Shown one piece after another: positions 1-7,071 of a stretch of 26,142 bases of DNA. The notes beneath the pieces are model-generated. The model saw only the letters and a list, made by a program, of their open reading frames with translations, was not told the origin of the DNA and searched no databases. Where the stretch lies: positions 1 through 26,142 of the forward strand of contig URNG01000037.1 of NCBI GenBank assembly GCA_900549295.1, written 5' to 3'. Position numbers and translations under genes: made by a program. The stretch is from an uncultured Rhodocyclaceae bacterium. Its GTDB lineage: Bacteria; Pseudomonadota; Gammaproteobacteria; Burkholderiales; Rhodocyclaceae. How positions within the stretch are numbered: the stretch's first letter is position 1; every line of letters begins with the position of its first letter.

Positions 1-40
1 CGCGAAAAGACGGCCCCCCGGGGCGGCGGGCGGGGGGGGC
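1..40. other. G/C homopolymer tract at left edge, probable assembly artefact
   Basis: These bases consist largely of G and C runs, including G8 at 32-39, and coincide with the loss of recognisable AroE sequence. A comparable C16 run sits at the opposite edge of the window. The symmetry suggests low-quality contig ends rather than biology. Confidence 0.55.
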
Positions 41-739
41 CGCGCCCTGGGCGCGGGCCTGGGCGAGAAAGGGCGTTTCGTCCTTGCCGTACATCATGTC
101 GTAGGCCAGCGCGCCGGAGGCGAACAGACCGCCCGGCAGCGGCAGCGGCTCGCCGGCCAGACTGGCGGCGGTGGCGTTGATGACGAGATCGAACTGCCGC
201 CCGGCGAGATCGGCAAAGCTGCCGCCCTGCACCGGAATTGCGCCGTCAAAGCAGGCGGCCAGTTGTACTGCCTTGGCGGCGCTGCGGTTGGCAATCCACA
301 GACAGGCCGGGTTGGCCGCCAGCAGCGGGCCAATGACGCCGCGCGCCGCGCCGCCCGCGCCGAGCAGCAGGATGCGCTGGCCGGAGAGGACGCAGGCCAG
401 ATTGTCTTGCAGATCGGCCAGGAGGCCCGCGCCGTCGGTGTTGTCGCCGTGAATGCCGGCGTCGCCGAAGCTCAAGGTATTCACCGCGCCGGCTTGCCGG
501 GCGCGCTCGCTCAGGCTGTTGCACAGGCGGAAGGCGTCCTCCTTGAACGGCACGGTGACGTTGGCACCGCGCCCGCCGGTGGCAATGAATGCCCGCACCG
601 CCCCGGCGAAATCGTCGAGCGGCGCGAGAATGGCGCGGTAATCGAGATCCTCTCCCGTGGCCGCGGCAAAGGCGCGGTGGATGGCGGGGGATTTCGAATG
701 GGCAATCGGGTTGCCGAATACGCAGTAGGCGTCGGGCAT
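1..739 (-). CDS. aroE: Shikimate dehydrogenase (NADP), 3' end cut by window edge
   Basis: Reduces 3-dehydroshikimate to shikimate in the cytosolic aromatic amino acid pathway. The ATG at 739 gives a standard AroE N-terminus: the shikimate-binding SKSP at residues 15-18, NVTVPFK at 60-66 with the catalytic lysine at 66, an NTDG motif, the dinucleotide-binding loop GAGGAARG, and the late family signature AYDMMYG. About 227 residues read normally. Below roughly position 40 the frame stays open but turns into Pro/Arg/Gly encoded by G/C homopolymers that do not resemble the usual AroE C-terminal helix, so the last part is probably sequence error at a contig edge. No stop codon is visible; the family is usually about 270-280 residues. 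It is the last visible gene of the uppP-to-aroE operon, starting 4 bases after the TonB-like stop. Confidence 0.95.
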   Translation of the reverse strand, partial: MPDAYCVFGNPIAHSKSPAIHRAFAAATGEDLDYRAILAPLDDFAGAVRAFIATGGRGANVTVPFKEDAFRLCNSLSERARQAGAVNTLSFGDAGIHGDNTDGAGLLADLQDNLACVLSGQRILLLGAGGAARGVIGPLLAANPACLWIANRSAAKAVQLAACFDGAIPVQGGSFADLAGRQFDLVINATAASLAGEPLPLPGGLFASGALAYDMMYGKDETPFLAQARAQGAAPPARRPGGPSFR

Positions 740-743
740 CGTG

Positions 744-1625
744 TTACTGGTTCCGGGTGGCGAGGGTGTCGCCGGGGACGAAATTCCACTCGCGGGCGAA
801 GGACAGGATGGTCGCGTTGCCCATCGCTTCGCGCGGAATGGCCCCGAAGGGCGCGGCCATGCGCAGAATGCGCAGCGCCGCCTGATCGAGAATCTTGTGG
901 CCGGAGGATTGGGAAATCTCGGCGCTGTAGAGGCTGCCGTCGGCGACGTTGAGTTCGACGAAGATGATGACCCGGCCATAGAGCTTGCCGCGCGCTTCTT
1001 CCGGGTAATTGAGCGTGCCGATACGTTCGACCTTGTTCTTCCAGGCGTCGAAATAAGGGGCGAGCGCGTATTCGCGGGTGCGCGGGCTGATGAATTTCTT
1101 GACCGGGCGCTTGTTGTATTCGTCGATGGATTTGGCGATTTCGCCTTCCAGCCGGGCCATGGCACGCGCTGCATCGGCGAGATCGTGGCCGCTCAGGGGC
1201 TTGGCCGGCGTCGGCTGCTCGCTTTGTTTTTCTGCTGCGGCAACGCGGGCCTGGCTTTGCGCCTGCGTCAGCATGCGCTGCTGGGCGGCTTCCAGTTCCT
1301 GCACGCGGCGGCGCATCTGCATCAGTTCGTCACCGCGCGCGTCGCGGCTGGTGGCGGGCAGCGGTGTTTTGGCGCGACGGTTTTCGTCGGTGTTGCCGCC
1401 GCCGTCGAGATTGGCCTGCGCCAGCGCCTGCGCTTCCTTGGGCGCGCTCTTGCTGCGCGCATTGACGAGGATGATGTCGAGCGCCTTTTCGCGGGCGACG
1501 CGGGAGGCTTCTGGGAAGGTGAAATGCAGGCTGAGGATCAGCGCGTGCAGCAGGAGCGAAACGCCGATCGCCAGCCCCAGGCGGCGGTCGTTGGCGGCGG
1601 CGGGCAGCGACAGGGCGGCGCTCAT
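744..1625 (-). CDS. TonB-like energy transducer protein
   Basis: Predicted 293-residue inner-membrane protein with TonB architecture: a short cytoplasmic N-terminus, one membrane anchor at about residues 16-32, a periplasmic middle section rich in Gln, Ala and charged residues (part likely coiled coil, with an MRRRVQELEAAQQRML-type stretch), and a C-terminal TonB domain containing LNYPEEARGKLYGRVIIFVE. TonB proteins pass proton-motive-force energy to outer-membrane receptors, but no exbB, exbD or receptor gene is nearby, so the partner is unknown; TonB C-terminal folds also serve other envelope roles. The chosen ATG at 1625 overlaps the RNase gene stop in an ATGA arrangement, implying translational coupling. 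Upstream in-frame starts would extend deep into the RNase gene and are unlikely. Confidence 0.85.
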   Translation of the reverse strand: MSAALSLPAAANDRRLGLAIGVSLLLHALILSLHFTFPEASRVAREKALDIILVNARSKSAPKEAQALAQANLDGGGNTDENRRAKTPLPATSRDARGDELMQMRRRVQELEAAQQRMLTQAQSQARVAAAEKQSEQPTPAKPLSGHDLADAARAMARLEGEIAKSIDEYNKRPVKKFISPRTREYALAPYFDAWKNKVERIGTLNYPEEARGKLYGRVIIFVELNVADGSLYSAEISQSSGHKILDQAALRILRMAAPFGAIPREAMGNATILSFAREWNFVPGDTLATRNQ

Positions 1626-3550
1626 GCCGGGCCATCCTCCTCGGTTTCGTCGCCTCCCTCCGCCGGGGATTCCGCCGCCGCGGGCGAGGCCAGCAGTTCG
1701 ACAAAACGCAACTCCGCCTCCGGCCCGAGCAGGTCGATGCCCTCCAGCGCCAGACGCAGGCGCTGGCCGGTTTGCAGGTCGGCGGGGGCGGAAGGGACGC
1801 GGACGAGGAAGGGCAGATGGTCGAGCTTGACCAACTGCTCGCGGCGCACCGTGGCGTCGATTTCGCTGATGCCGCGCTGTTGCAGCCAGCGCAGGCACCA
1901 GTAGCGCTCCATCAGGCGCTGGAATTCGCCGTAAGCGCCGTAGGTGAGTTCAAAATCGCGCATGACGGCGAACAGTTCGGCGGATTTCTGGGCGAAGGCG
2001 GGCGTCTTCTCCTGCAGGCAGGCGATCAGTTGCCATTGATTGACCAGATCGCAGTAGCGGCGCAGCGGCGAAGTCATCCAGGCGTATTGCGGCACGCCCA
2101 GGCCTTCGTGCGGCTGCGGCGCGGTAGTCATGCGCGCCTTGCCCATGGTTTGCGAACGGTACAGGCAGGCGATGCGGTGTTCCGCCAGCAGGCCGCCCCA
2201 GGTGGAATTGGCGACGATCATCAGTTCGGCGACCAGCTTGTCGAGCGGGCTGCCGCGCTTGCGTTCCTCGATGTGCACCGTGCAGCTTTCCGGGTCGTCC
2301 AGGCTGCCCTCGATGGCAAAGTTGTAGTCATTCACGCCCTGCGTGGCGGAAGGCTTGCCACGCCGGCCTTCGCAGGCGTTGGCAAAGCGCCACAGGTGCT
2401 GCAGTTCGCGGGCGAAGGGGCGGTCCGCCGGCGGGGGGCCGTCGGCGGTGGCCTGATTGAACCAGGGTTCGACGTCGTGGTGGCGCAGGTTGTCGGCGAT
2501 ATGCACGATTTCCAGGCGCGATTCGTGGGCGGTGATTTCGTAGTGTTCGTTGACCGTCAGGTAGAGCGACACGGTCGGGCAGTCGGCCCCGCCCGCCAGG
2601 GTGTAGCTGCCGACGACCTGCTCGGGCAGCATGGTGATCTTGTTGCCGGGCATGTAGACGGTGGATAGCCGTGCGCGCGCCACGCCGTCGAGCGGTGAGC
2701 CGTGCGTGATGGCCAGCCCCGGCGCGGCGATGTGAATGCCGATGCGGCTGCCGATGCCGGGTAGCCAGGTGACGGAAAAGGCGTCGTCGATTTCGGTGGT
2801 GTTGGCGTCGTCGATGGAGAAGGCGCGCACCTCGGCGCGCGGCAGGTTGTCGGGCAGCGCCGGCGCGGGCAGATCGGGGAAGGCCGTGCCTTTGGGGAAC
2901 TGCTCGTGCAGGAAGCGCTTGTAGTGCAGGTGATAGGCGGACTGGATCGCGCCGCAGCGCTGTAATAGCTGCGCCGGGCTGAGGCCGGTGGCGGCGCAGG
3001 CCGCCTCGAACGCCTTGGTTTCCGGCTTGTTGCGGTCGGGCGCGTAGAGCAGGGCGTCGATCAGCGGGACAAATTCCGGCGGCAGGCGGAAGGCGCTCAG
3101 TTCGGCGCTCCAGCCTTCCATCGCTTGCGCTTGCTGGCGCTTTTTTTCAAGATTGGCCAGAGCAGCGGCCAGGATGTCAGCGGGCGCTTTCTTGAAATGG
3201 CCCTTGCCTTTGCGGTGGAAGTGGATGGGCGCGGCGTGCAGGGCAAGCAGCACCGCCGCCGCTTCGACCGGCGCGGGGTCGTGTCCGTAGTAATCGCGGG
3301 CAAAATCCAGAAACGAAAATTCGCCATCGCTGACACACTCCCACAAAAATTCCGCTTCGATTTCCGCGGCCAGGGGCGCTGCTTGTTCGAGCAGTTGTCC
3401 GGCGCCGGGAGCGGCAAAGCGCAGCAGCACGCTGGCCGCCTTGATCTTGCTGCGCTTGCCGGAAGGCATCTCGACCTGCAGGGAGGTTTCGTTGTCGGCC
3501 AGGATAGTGGCCGCCTTGAAACTGCCTTCTTCTTCAAAAAGTAAATTCAT
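1622..3550 (-). CDS. RNase II/RNB family 3'-5' exoribonuclease
   Basis: Predicted 642-residue cytosolic exoribonuclease that degrades single-stranded RNA from the 3' end. The catalytic RNB signature IDDANTTEIDDAF lies at about residues 246-258 and supplies the metal-binding aspartates. The conserved SPLRRYCDLVNQ lies at about 494-505. A short beta-rich N-terminal part precedes the RNB domain, and the C-terminus is S1-like in size but weak. The protein is shorter than RNase R (about 800 residues) and close to RNase II (about 640), so RNase II-like is the better call, though many betaproteobacteria annotate this paralogue only as RNB-domain protein. ATG 3550 is preferred over an in-frame start at 3577 because the latter overlaps the esterase gene by 20 bases. 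It overlaps the TonB-like gene downstream by 4 bases. Confidence 0.92.
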   Translation of the reverse strand: MNLLFEEEGSFKAATILADNETSLQVEMPSGKRSKIKAASVLLRFAAPGAGQLLEQAAPLAAEIEAEFLWECVSDGEFSFLDFARDYYGHDPAPVEAAAVLLALHAAPIHFHRKGKGHFKKAPADILAAALANLEKKRQQAQAMEGWSAELSAFRLPPEFVPLIDALLYAPDRNKPETKAFEAACAATGLSPAQLLQRCGAIQSAYHLHYKRFLHEQFPKGTAFPDLPAPALPDNLPRAEVRAFSIDDANTTEIDDAFSVTWLPGIGSRIGIHIAAPGLAITHGSPLDGVARARLSTVYMPGNKITMLPEQVVGSYTLAGGADCPTVSLYLTVNEHYEITAHESRLEIVHIADNLRHHDVEPWFNQATADGPPPADRPFARELQHLWRFANACEGRRGKPSATQGVNDYNFAIEGSLDDPESCTVHIEERKRGSPLDKLVAELMIVANSTWGGLLAEHRIACLYRSQTMGKARMTTAPQPHEGLGVPQYAWMTSPLRRYCDLVNQWQLIACLQEKTPAFAQKSAELFAVMRDFELTYGAYGEFQRLMERYWCLRWLQQRGISEIDATVRREQLVKLDHLPFLVRVPSAPADLQTGQRLRLALEGIDLLGPEAELRFVELLASPAAAESPAEGGDETEEDGPA

Positions 3551-3557
3551 CGCGAAA

Positions 3558-4115
3558 TTATAGCCCGGCAAATTCAATGAGTTGCGGCAGGATTTGAGGA
3601 AATCGGGTGAAGCTGTGATCGCCCCCCTCGAACACGCTTTGCCGGCAGCCGAACCAGTGCGCCTGGGCGGCGCGGTAGTCGAGAAGCGCGTCGCCGGTTT
3701 CCAGCAGAACCCAGGTTTTTGCGGGATCGGAGCGGGCAGTCTGGGTGGCGAGTTGCCGGGCGTGTTCGACGGTGAAGGCGAAACGCTCGCCGCTGTGGAA
3801 GTTTTCGTGTTCGCCGATGAAGCGGGCCGGGTCGAGATGCGGGATCGCAGCCGGGTTGATGAGCACCGCCTTCAGTCTGTGCCGCCCCGCCAGATGGCTG
3901 GCGTAGTGGCCGCCGAGTGAGGAGCCGATGACGGTGACGGGCCGATCCTGCTCCACCAGCCAGCTTTCCAGATCGCTCATGGCCGTTGCCGGCACGGGCG
4001 ACAGCGCCGGGCAGAAAAGCCGTTCGGCCAGACCGCGCCGCTGCATTTCATCGCGCATCAGGCGCGCCTTCCAGGAAGCGGGCGAGGAGCAGAAGCCGTG
4101 CAGGTAGAGGATCAC
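3558..4115 (-). CDS. YqiA/YcfP-family alpha/beta-hydrolase esterase
   Basis: Small 185-residue alpha/beta hydrolase. It opens with the family's ILYLHGFCSSP oxyanion loop, has the nucleophile elbow GSSLGG with Ser66, an acidic residue in the TGDALLDY stretch (about 140-147), and the catalytic histidine in GGDHSF near the C-terminus. E. coli YqiA is a short-chain esterase of similar length with no firmly established physiological substrate; that knowledge is from the family, not from this sequence. The start is GTG at 4115, placed immediately after the uppP stop (TGA directly followed by GTG), so it is probably translated by reinitiation or coupling. It ends 7 bases before the RNase gene. Confidence 0.9.
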   Translation of the reverse strand: MILYLHGFCSSPASWKARLMRDEMQRRGLAERLFCPALSPVPATAMSDLESWLVEQDRPVTVIGSSLGGHYASHLAGRHRLKAVLINPAAIPHLDPARFIGEHENFHSGERFAFTVEHARQLATQTARSDPAKTWVLLETGDALLDYRAAQAHWFGCRQSVFEGGDHSFTRFPQILPQLIEFAGL

Positions 4116-4937
4116 TCAATCCACCCAGTGAATCCAGCCGGTCTGCGCCGTGGCCAGGATCAGAACGCCAAAGACGATGCGATACCAGGCAAAGGCAGTG
4201 AAATCGTGGTTCGACACGTAGCGCAGCAGGGCTTTCACGGTCAGCATGGCGGCGATGAAGGAAGCGATGAAGCCCACGGCAAATACCGGCAGATCGTCCA
4301 GGCGCAGCAAGGCCCAGTTCTTGTACACGTCGTACAGCGTGGCGGCGAACATGGTAGGGATGGCGAGGAAGAAGGAAAACTCCGTCGCCGCCTTGCGCGA
4401 TAGGCCGAACAGCAGGCCGCCCATGATCGTCGCGCCGGAGCGCGAGACGCCGGGGAACATCGCCATGGCCTGCGCGAAGCCGACCTTCAGGGCGTCCGGC
4501 CAGCGCATCGCGTCGATCTGCTCGATGCGCGGCACCCGCGCTTGGCGCTCGATCCAGAGAATCAGCACGCCGCCGGCGATCAAGGCGCCGGCCACCGTCA
4601 GCGGATTGAAAAGATAGGCCTTGATGGCGCTGTGAAAGAGTAGCCCGAGCACCGCCGCCGGCAGGAAGCCGACGACGAGCAGCCCGGCGAAACGCTGCTG
4701 CACCGGATCGGAAGTCAAGCCGCCCAGGGCCAGCCCGATGCGCTCCCGGAAATGCCAGCAGACGGCGAGGATGGCGGCCAGCTGGATGACGATCTTGAAC
4801 ACCTTGCTCTGCTCGTCGGTGTAATCGAGCAGACTGCCGGCGATGATGAGGTGGCCGGTGGAGGAAATCGGGAGAAATTCGGTCAGCCCCTCGATGACGC
4901 CGAGCAGCAGGGCTTTGAGCAGCAGGATGATGTCCAT
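4116..4937 (-). CDS. uppP: Undecaprenyl-diphosphatase
   Basis: Integral membrane phosphatase that recycles undecaprenyl diphosphate to the monophosphate lipid carrier used for peptidoglycan and surface polysaccharide export; overproduction of the family confers bacitracin resistance. The 273-residue length equals that of typical UppP/BacA. The signature EGLTEFLPISSTGH is at residues 16-29 and the second catalytic motif PGVSRSGATI lies mid-protein, with multiple hydrophobic helices throughout. ATG 4937 is chosen because the protein then begins MDIILLLKALLLGVIEGLTEF as in the family; an in-frame start 13 codons upstream adds unrelated residues. It is the promoter-proximal gene of the operon continuing into the esterase, RNase, TonB-like and aroE genes. 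Confidence 0.96.
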   Translation of the reverse strand: MDIILLLKALLLGVIEGLTEFLPISSTGHLIIAGSLLDYTDEQSKVFKIVIQLAAILAVCWHFRERIGLALGGLTSDPVQQRFAGLLVVGFLPAAVLGLLFHSAIKAYLFNPLTVAGALIAGGVLILWIERQARVPRIEQIDAMRWPDALKVGFAQAMAMFPGVSRSGATIMGGLLFGLSRKAATEFSFFLAIPTMFAATLYDVYKNWALLRLDDLPVFAVGFIASFIAAMLTVKALLRYVSNHDFTAFAWYRIVFGVLILATAQTGWIHWVD

Positions 4938-5010
4938 GAAGATACCAGAGCGGGGAATGCCAGGATGCCAGGCCACGGCGCAGGCCGCGGCGGCGTCACG
5001 AAAGCGGCGG

Positions 5011-5019
5011 ATTTTAGCA
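5011..5019 (-). promoter_or_regulatory. Candidate extended -10 promoter for the uppP operon
   Basis: On the minus strand the bases read TGCTAAAAT, an extended -10 form, about 75 bases upstream of the uppP start. It overlaps the tail of the upstream YkgJ gene region. A TTGACG lies further upstream but at only 12 bases spacing, so a proper -35 is not evident. Suggestive only. Confidence 0.35.
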
Positions 5020-5274
5020 TTATGGCCGCGTCAAGTTTTCCAGATCGGCCAGCCAAGTGAGCGCTTGCTCACGATTTTCGCCGCACATCTCGAACGAGGC
5101 TTGCAGGCCGCTGCAACAGGCCGGGCGCTCGGGCCGGCCGAACAGGCGGCAGCGCAGATCGGCATCCAGATGCGGGCAGGGAACGCCGGCGGGCTTGCGT
5201 AGGCTGGAAATCGACGGCGCGATGCAGCAGGCGGCGCAGCCGGGGCGGCAAGCCTGCTTGCTGATGTTGCTCAC
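5020..5274 (-). CDS. YkgJ-family cysteine-cluster protein
   Basis: Small 84-residue protein with the cysteine pattern of the YkgJ (zinc- or iron-chelating) family: CRPGCAACC near residues 9-17, followed by PCPHLD, CRLF, ACC and MCG. The eight or so cysteines are consistent with a bound metal or iron-sulfur cluster, but the biochemical role of the family is not settled. The start is GTG at 5274, 7 bases after the hemW stop, so the two are very likely co-transcribed. Pairing with HemW, a radical-SAM heme chaperone, makes a metal- or heme-related role tempting but unproven. No signal peptide is seen, so cytosolic. Confidence 0.85.
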   Translation of the reverse strand: MSNISKQACRPGCAACCIAPSISSLRKPAGVPCPHLDADLRCRLFGRPERPACCSGLQASFEMCGENREQALTWLADLENLTRP

Positions 5275-5281
5275 AGGCCGC

Positions 5282-6475
5282 TCACAGGAAGCGTTCGATG
5301 AGCAGATTGAGGAAACGCCGCCCGCGCAGGGTCGGGCGGATGGCGCTGGCGCTCAGTTCGAGCAGGCCGTCCCGCTCGGCGGTTTTCAGGATGGGCAGGA
5401 TTTCCGCCAGCGGGCGGCTGGTGCGCAGCTCGAACAGATCCGGCGGAAAACCGGCGGCGAGGCGCAGGGCGTTCATCATGAATTCGCCCGGCAGCTCCTG
5501 GTGAGTGACTGCTCGCTCCTTCTGAATGGCTTGGCCGCTTGCGGCTTTTTCCAGATAAGCCGCCGGGTGCTTGTGGCGCATCTGGCGAAGCACCTTGTCG
5601 TGCAGCGTCAGCTTGCTGTGCGCGCCCGCGCCGATGCCGAGGTAGTCGCCGAACTGCCAGTAGTTCAGATTGTGCAGGCACTGCCGGCCTGCCTGGGCGA
5701 AGGCCGAGGTTTCGTAGTTGCCGTAGGCGGCCGCGGCGAGCCGCGCTTCGATGGCGTCCTGCATGTCGGCGCAGGCGTCGCCGTCGGGAACTTCCGGCGG
5801 AAAGGCGGCGAACGGCGTGTTCGGCTCTAGGGTCAGTTGGTAGCAGGAAAGATGCGGCGGCGCAAAGGCGAGCGCGCTGTCCAGATCGGCCAGCGACTCG
5901 GCCAGCGACTGTCCGGGCAGGCCATACATCAGGTCGAGATTGAAGGTGGGAAAGTGCTGCGCGGCCAGTTCAGCCGCCCGGCGCGCCTCTCCGGCGTCGT
6001 GGACGCGTCCCAGGGCGCGCAGGTGCGCGTCGTTGAAACTCTGGATGCCGAGCGACAGGCGATTGACGCCCGCCGCGCGGAAACCGGCGAAGCGGGCGGC
6101 TTCCACCGTGCCGGGATTGGCTTCCAGCGTGATTTCCGCCTCCGGTTGCAGGCGGGTCAGGGTACGCGCGGCGGTGAGGATTTCGTCGATGGCCTCCGGC
6201 GAAAACAGGCTGGGCGTGCCGCCGCCAAAGAACACCGTGTGGATCGGTCGCCCCCAGATCAACGGCAGGGCGGCTTGCAGATCGGCGATCAGCGCCGCGA
6301 CGTAAGCCGCTTCCGGGATGCCGGTGTTGCTGGCGTGCGAGTTGAAATCGCAATAGGGGCATTTCTGCACGCACCAGGGCAGATGGATGTAGAGCGAGAG
6401 CGGGGGGGAAACCTTGAACTCCAGCGCCGGCCCGGTTTTTGGGGCGAGGGGCTGGATGGGAATGATGCGTGCCAT
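5282..6475 (-). CDS. hemW: HemW-type radical SAM heme chaperone
   Basis: Predicted 397-residue radical-SAM protein. The cluster motif CVQKCPYC is at residues 35-42, and the residues that follow are Asp-Phe; the fourth cysteine (CxC) typical of oxygen-independent coproporphyrinogen oxidase HemN is missing. That, with the HemW-like HNLNYWQFGDYLGIGAGAHS stretch, favours HemW, which binds heme and delivers it to respiratory enzymes, over true HemN. The SAM-binding FFGGGTPS follows the cluster. A C-terminal HemN_C-like region is present. ATG 6475 (MARIIPIQPL) is chosen; a 22-codon upstream extension would run into the preceding gene. It lies 14 bases after the NTF2-fold gene and 7 bases before the YkgJ gene. 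Confidence 0.94.
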   Translation of the reverse strand: MARIIPIQPLAPKTGPALEFKVSPPLSLYIHLPWCVQKCPYCDFNSHASNTGIPEAAYVAALIADLQAALPLIWGRPIHTVFFGGGTPSLFSPEAIDEILTAARTLTRLQPEAEITLEANPGTVEAARFAGFRAAGVNRLSLGIQSFNDAHLRALGRVHDAGEARRAAELAAQHFPTFNLDLMYGLPGQSLAESLADLDSALAFAPPHLSCYQLTLEPNTPFAAFPPEVPDGDACADMQDAIEARLAAAAYGNYETSAFAQAGRQCLHNLNYWQFGDYLGIGAGAHSKLTLHDKVLRQMRHKHPAAYLEKAASGQAIQKERAVTHQELPGEFMMNALRLAAGFPPDLFELRTSRPLAEILPILKTAERDGLLELSASAIRPTLRGRRFLNLLIERFL

Positions 6476-6489
6476 GAATGGAGCAGAAT

Positions 6490-6957
6490 TCAGGGCAAAG
6501 GCGTGAATTTTTCTGCCGTGATCAGCCAGCGCCCATCCCAACGCACCAGCGTCAGCACCTTGTCGCCGATGTCCGCATGGCTGGCGGAACGGTAATGCTG
6601 GCGAAAGTGGGCTTCAGCCTGGACCGGGCTGGAAAAATAGATTTCCGGGCTTTCCAGGCGGATTTCGAGCTCGCTGGCCGCGCGCAGCGCCTGTCGCCGG
6701 CTCGCCTGCCAGGCCTCGGGCGTGGCTGCCCGACCGGCATGGCTGGGGAGGTAGTGGGCAAGATAGCGGTCGACGTCACGCGCAGCCCAGGCGCTGCGCC
6801 AGCGTTCGATAAACTGCTGGATCTGCACTTCGGATTCGGCGGCGTCGGCAGCAACGAGCGGCATTGTCTGCGCGTGAATCGAAGGGGCGTGCACTCCGCC
6901 CAGGCAGGAGCAGAGGAGGATCATCAGGAACCAAGGGCGTGGGCGGCTGGGACGCAT
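6490..6957 (-). CDS. Secreted NTF2-fold protein, Cds6 C-terminal domain-like
   Basis: Predicted 155-residue exported protein. The N-terminus has basic residues then a hydrophobic run (WFLMILLCSCLGGVHA), consistent with a signal peptide cleaved near IHA-QT; the Cys pair is not a clean lipobox. The mature part (IQQFIERWRSAWAARDVDRYLAHY, ...HFRQHYRSASHADIGDKVLTLVRWDGRWLI) matches the NTF2-like Cds6 C-terminal domain that is usually fused to L,D-transpeptidases or Sel1/TPR proteins. Here it stands alone. Function is unknown: NTF2 folds bind small molecules or polypeptides, and a peptidoglycan or envelope role is an inference from the domain's usual fusion partners. ATG 6957 is chosen so that the signal peptide is N-terminal; a TTG at 6999 is an alternative. 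It is the first gene of the hemW operon. Confidence 0.75.
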   Translation of the reverse strand: MRPSRPRPWFLMILLCSCLGGVHAPSIHAQTMPLVAADAAESEVQIQQFIERWRSAWAARDVDRYLAHYLPSHAGRAATPEAWQASRRQALRAASELEIRLESPEIYFSSPVQAEAHFRQHYRSASHADIGDKVLTLVRWDGRWLITAEKFTPLP

Positions 6958-7032
6958 GGCGGCGGGCAGGAGTGACTCGATGCCCGGCACTATACCCAAG
7001 CCCGCGCATTTTCAGGAAGCGGCGGGCAAACC

Positions 7033-7041
7033 TGCTAAGAT
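7033..7041 (+). promoter_or_regulatory. Candidate extended -10 promoter for the MFS gene
   Basis: The bases read TGCTAAGAT, an extended -10 form, 30 bases before the MFS start in the 114-base divergent spacer between the Cds6-like and MFS genes. No good -35 is seen at 16-18 bases. Low-confidence call. Confidence 0.3.
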
Positions 7042-7071
7042 GCCGCTCCCCCATGCAGAACACAAACAGTC

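Noticed and set aside
5282..6475. Assignment as oxygen-independent coproporphyrinogen III oxidase HemN
   Set aside because: The fourth cysteine of the HemN CxxxCxxCxC motif is absent and the HemW-type C-terminal motif is present.
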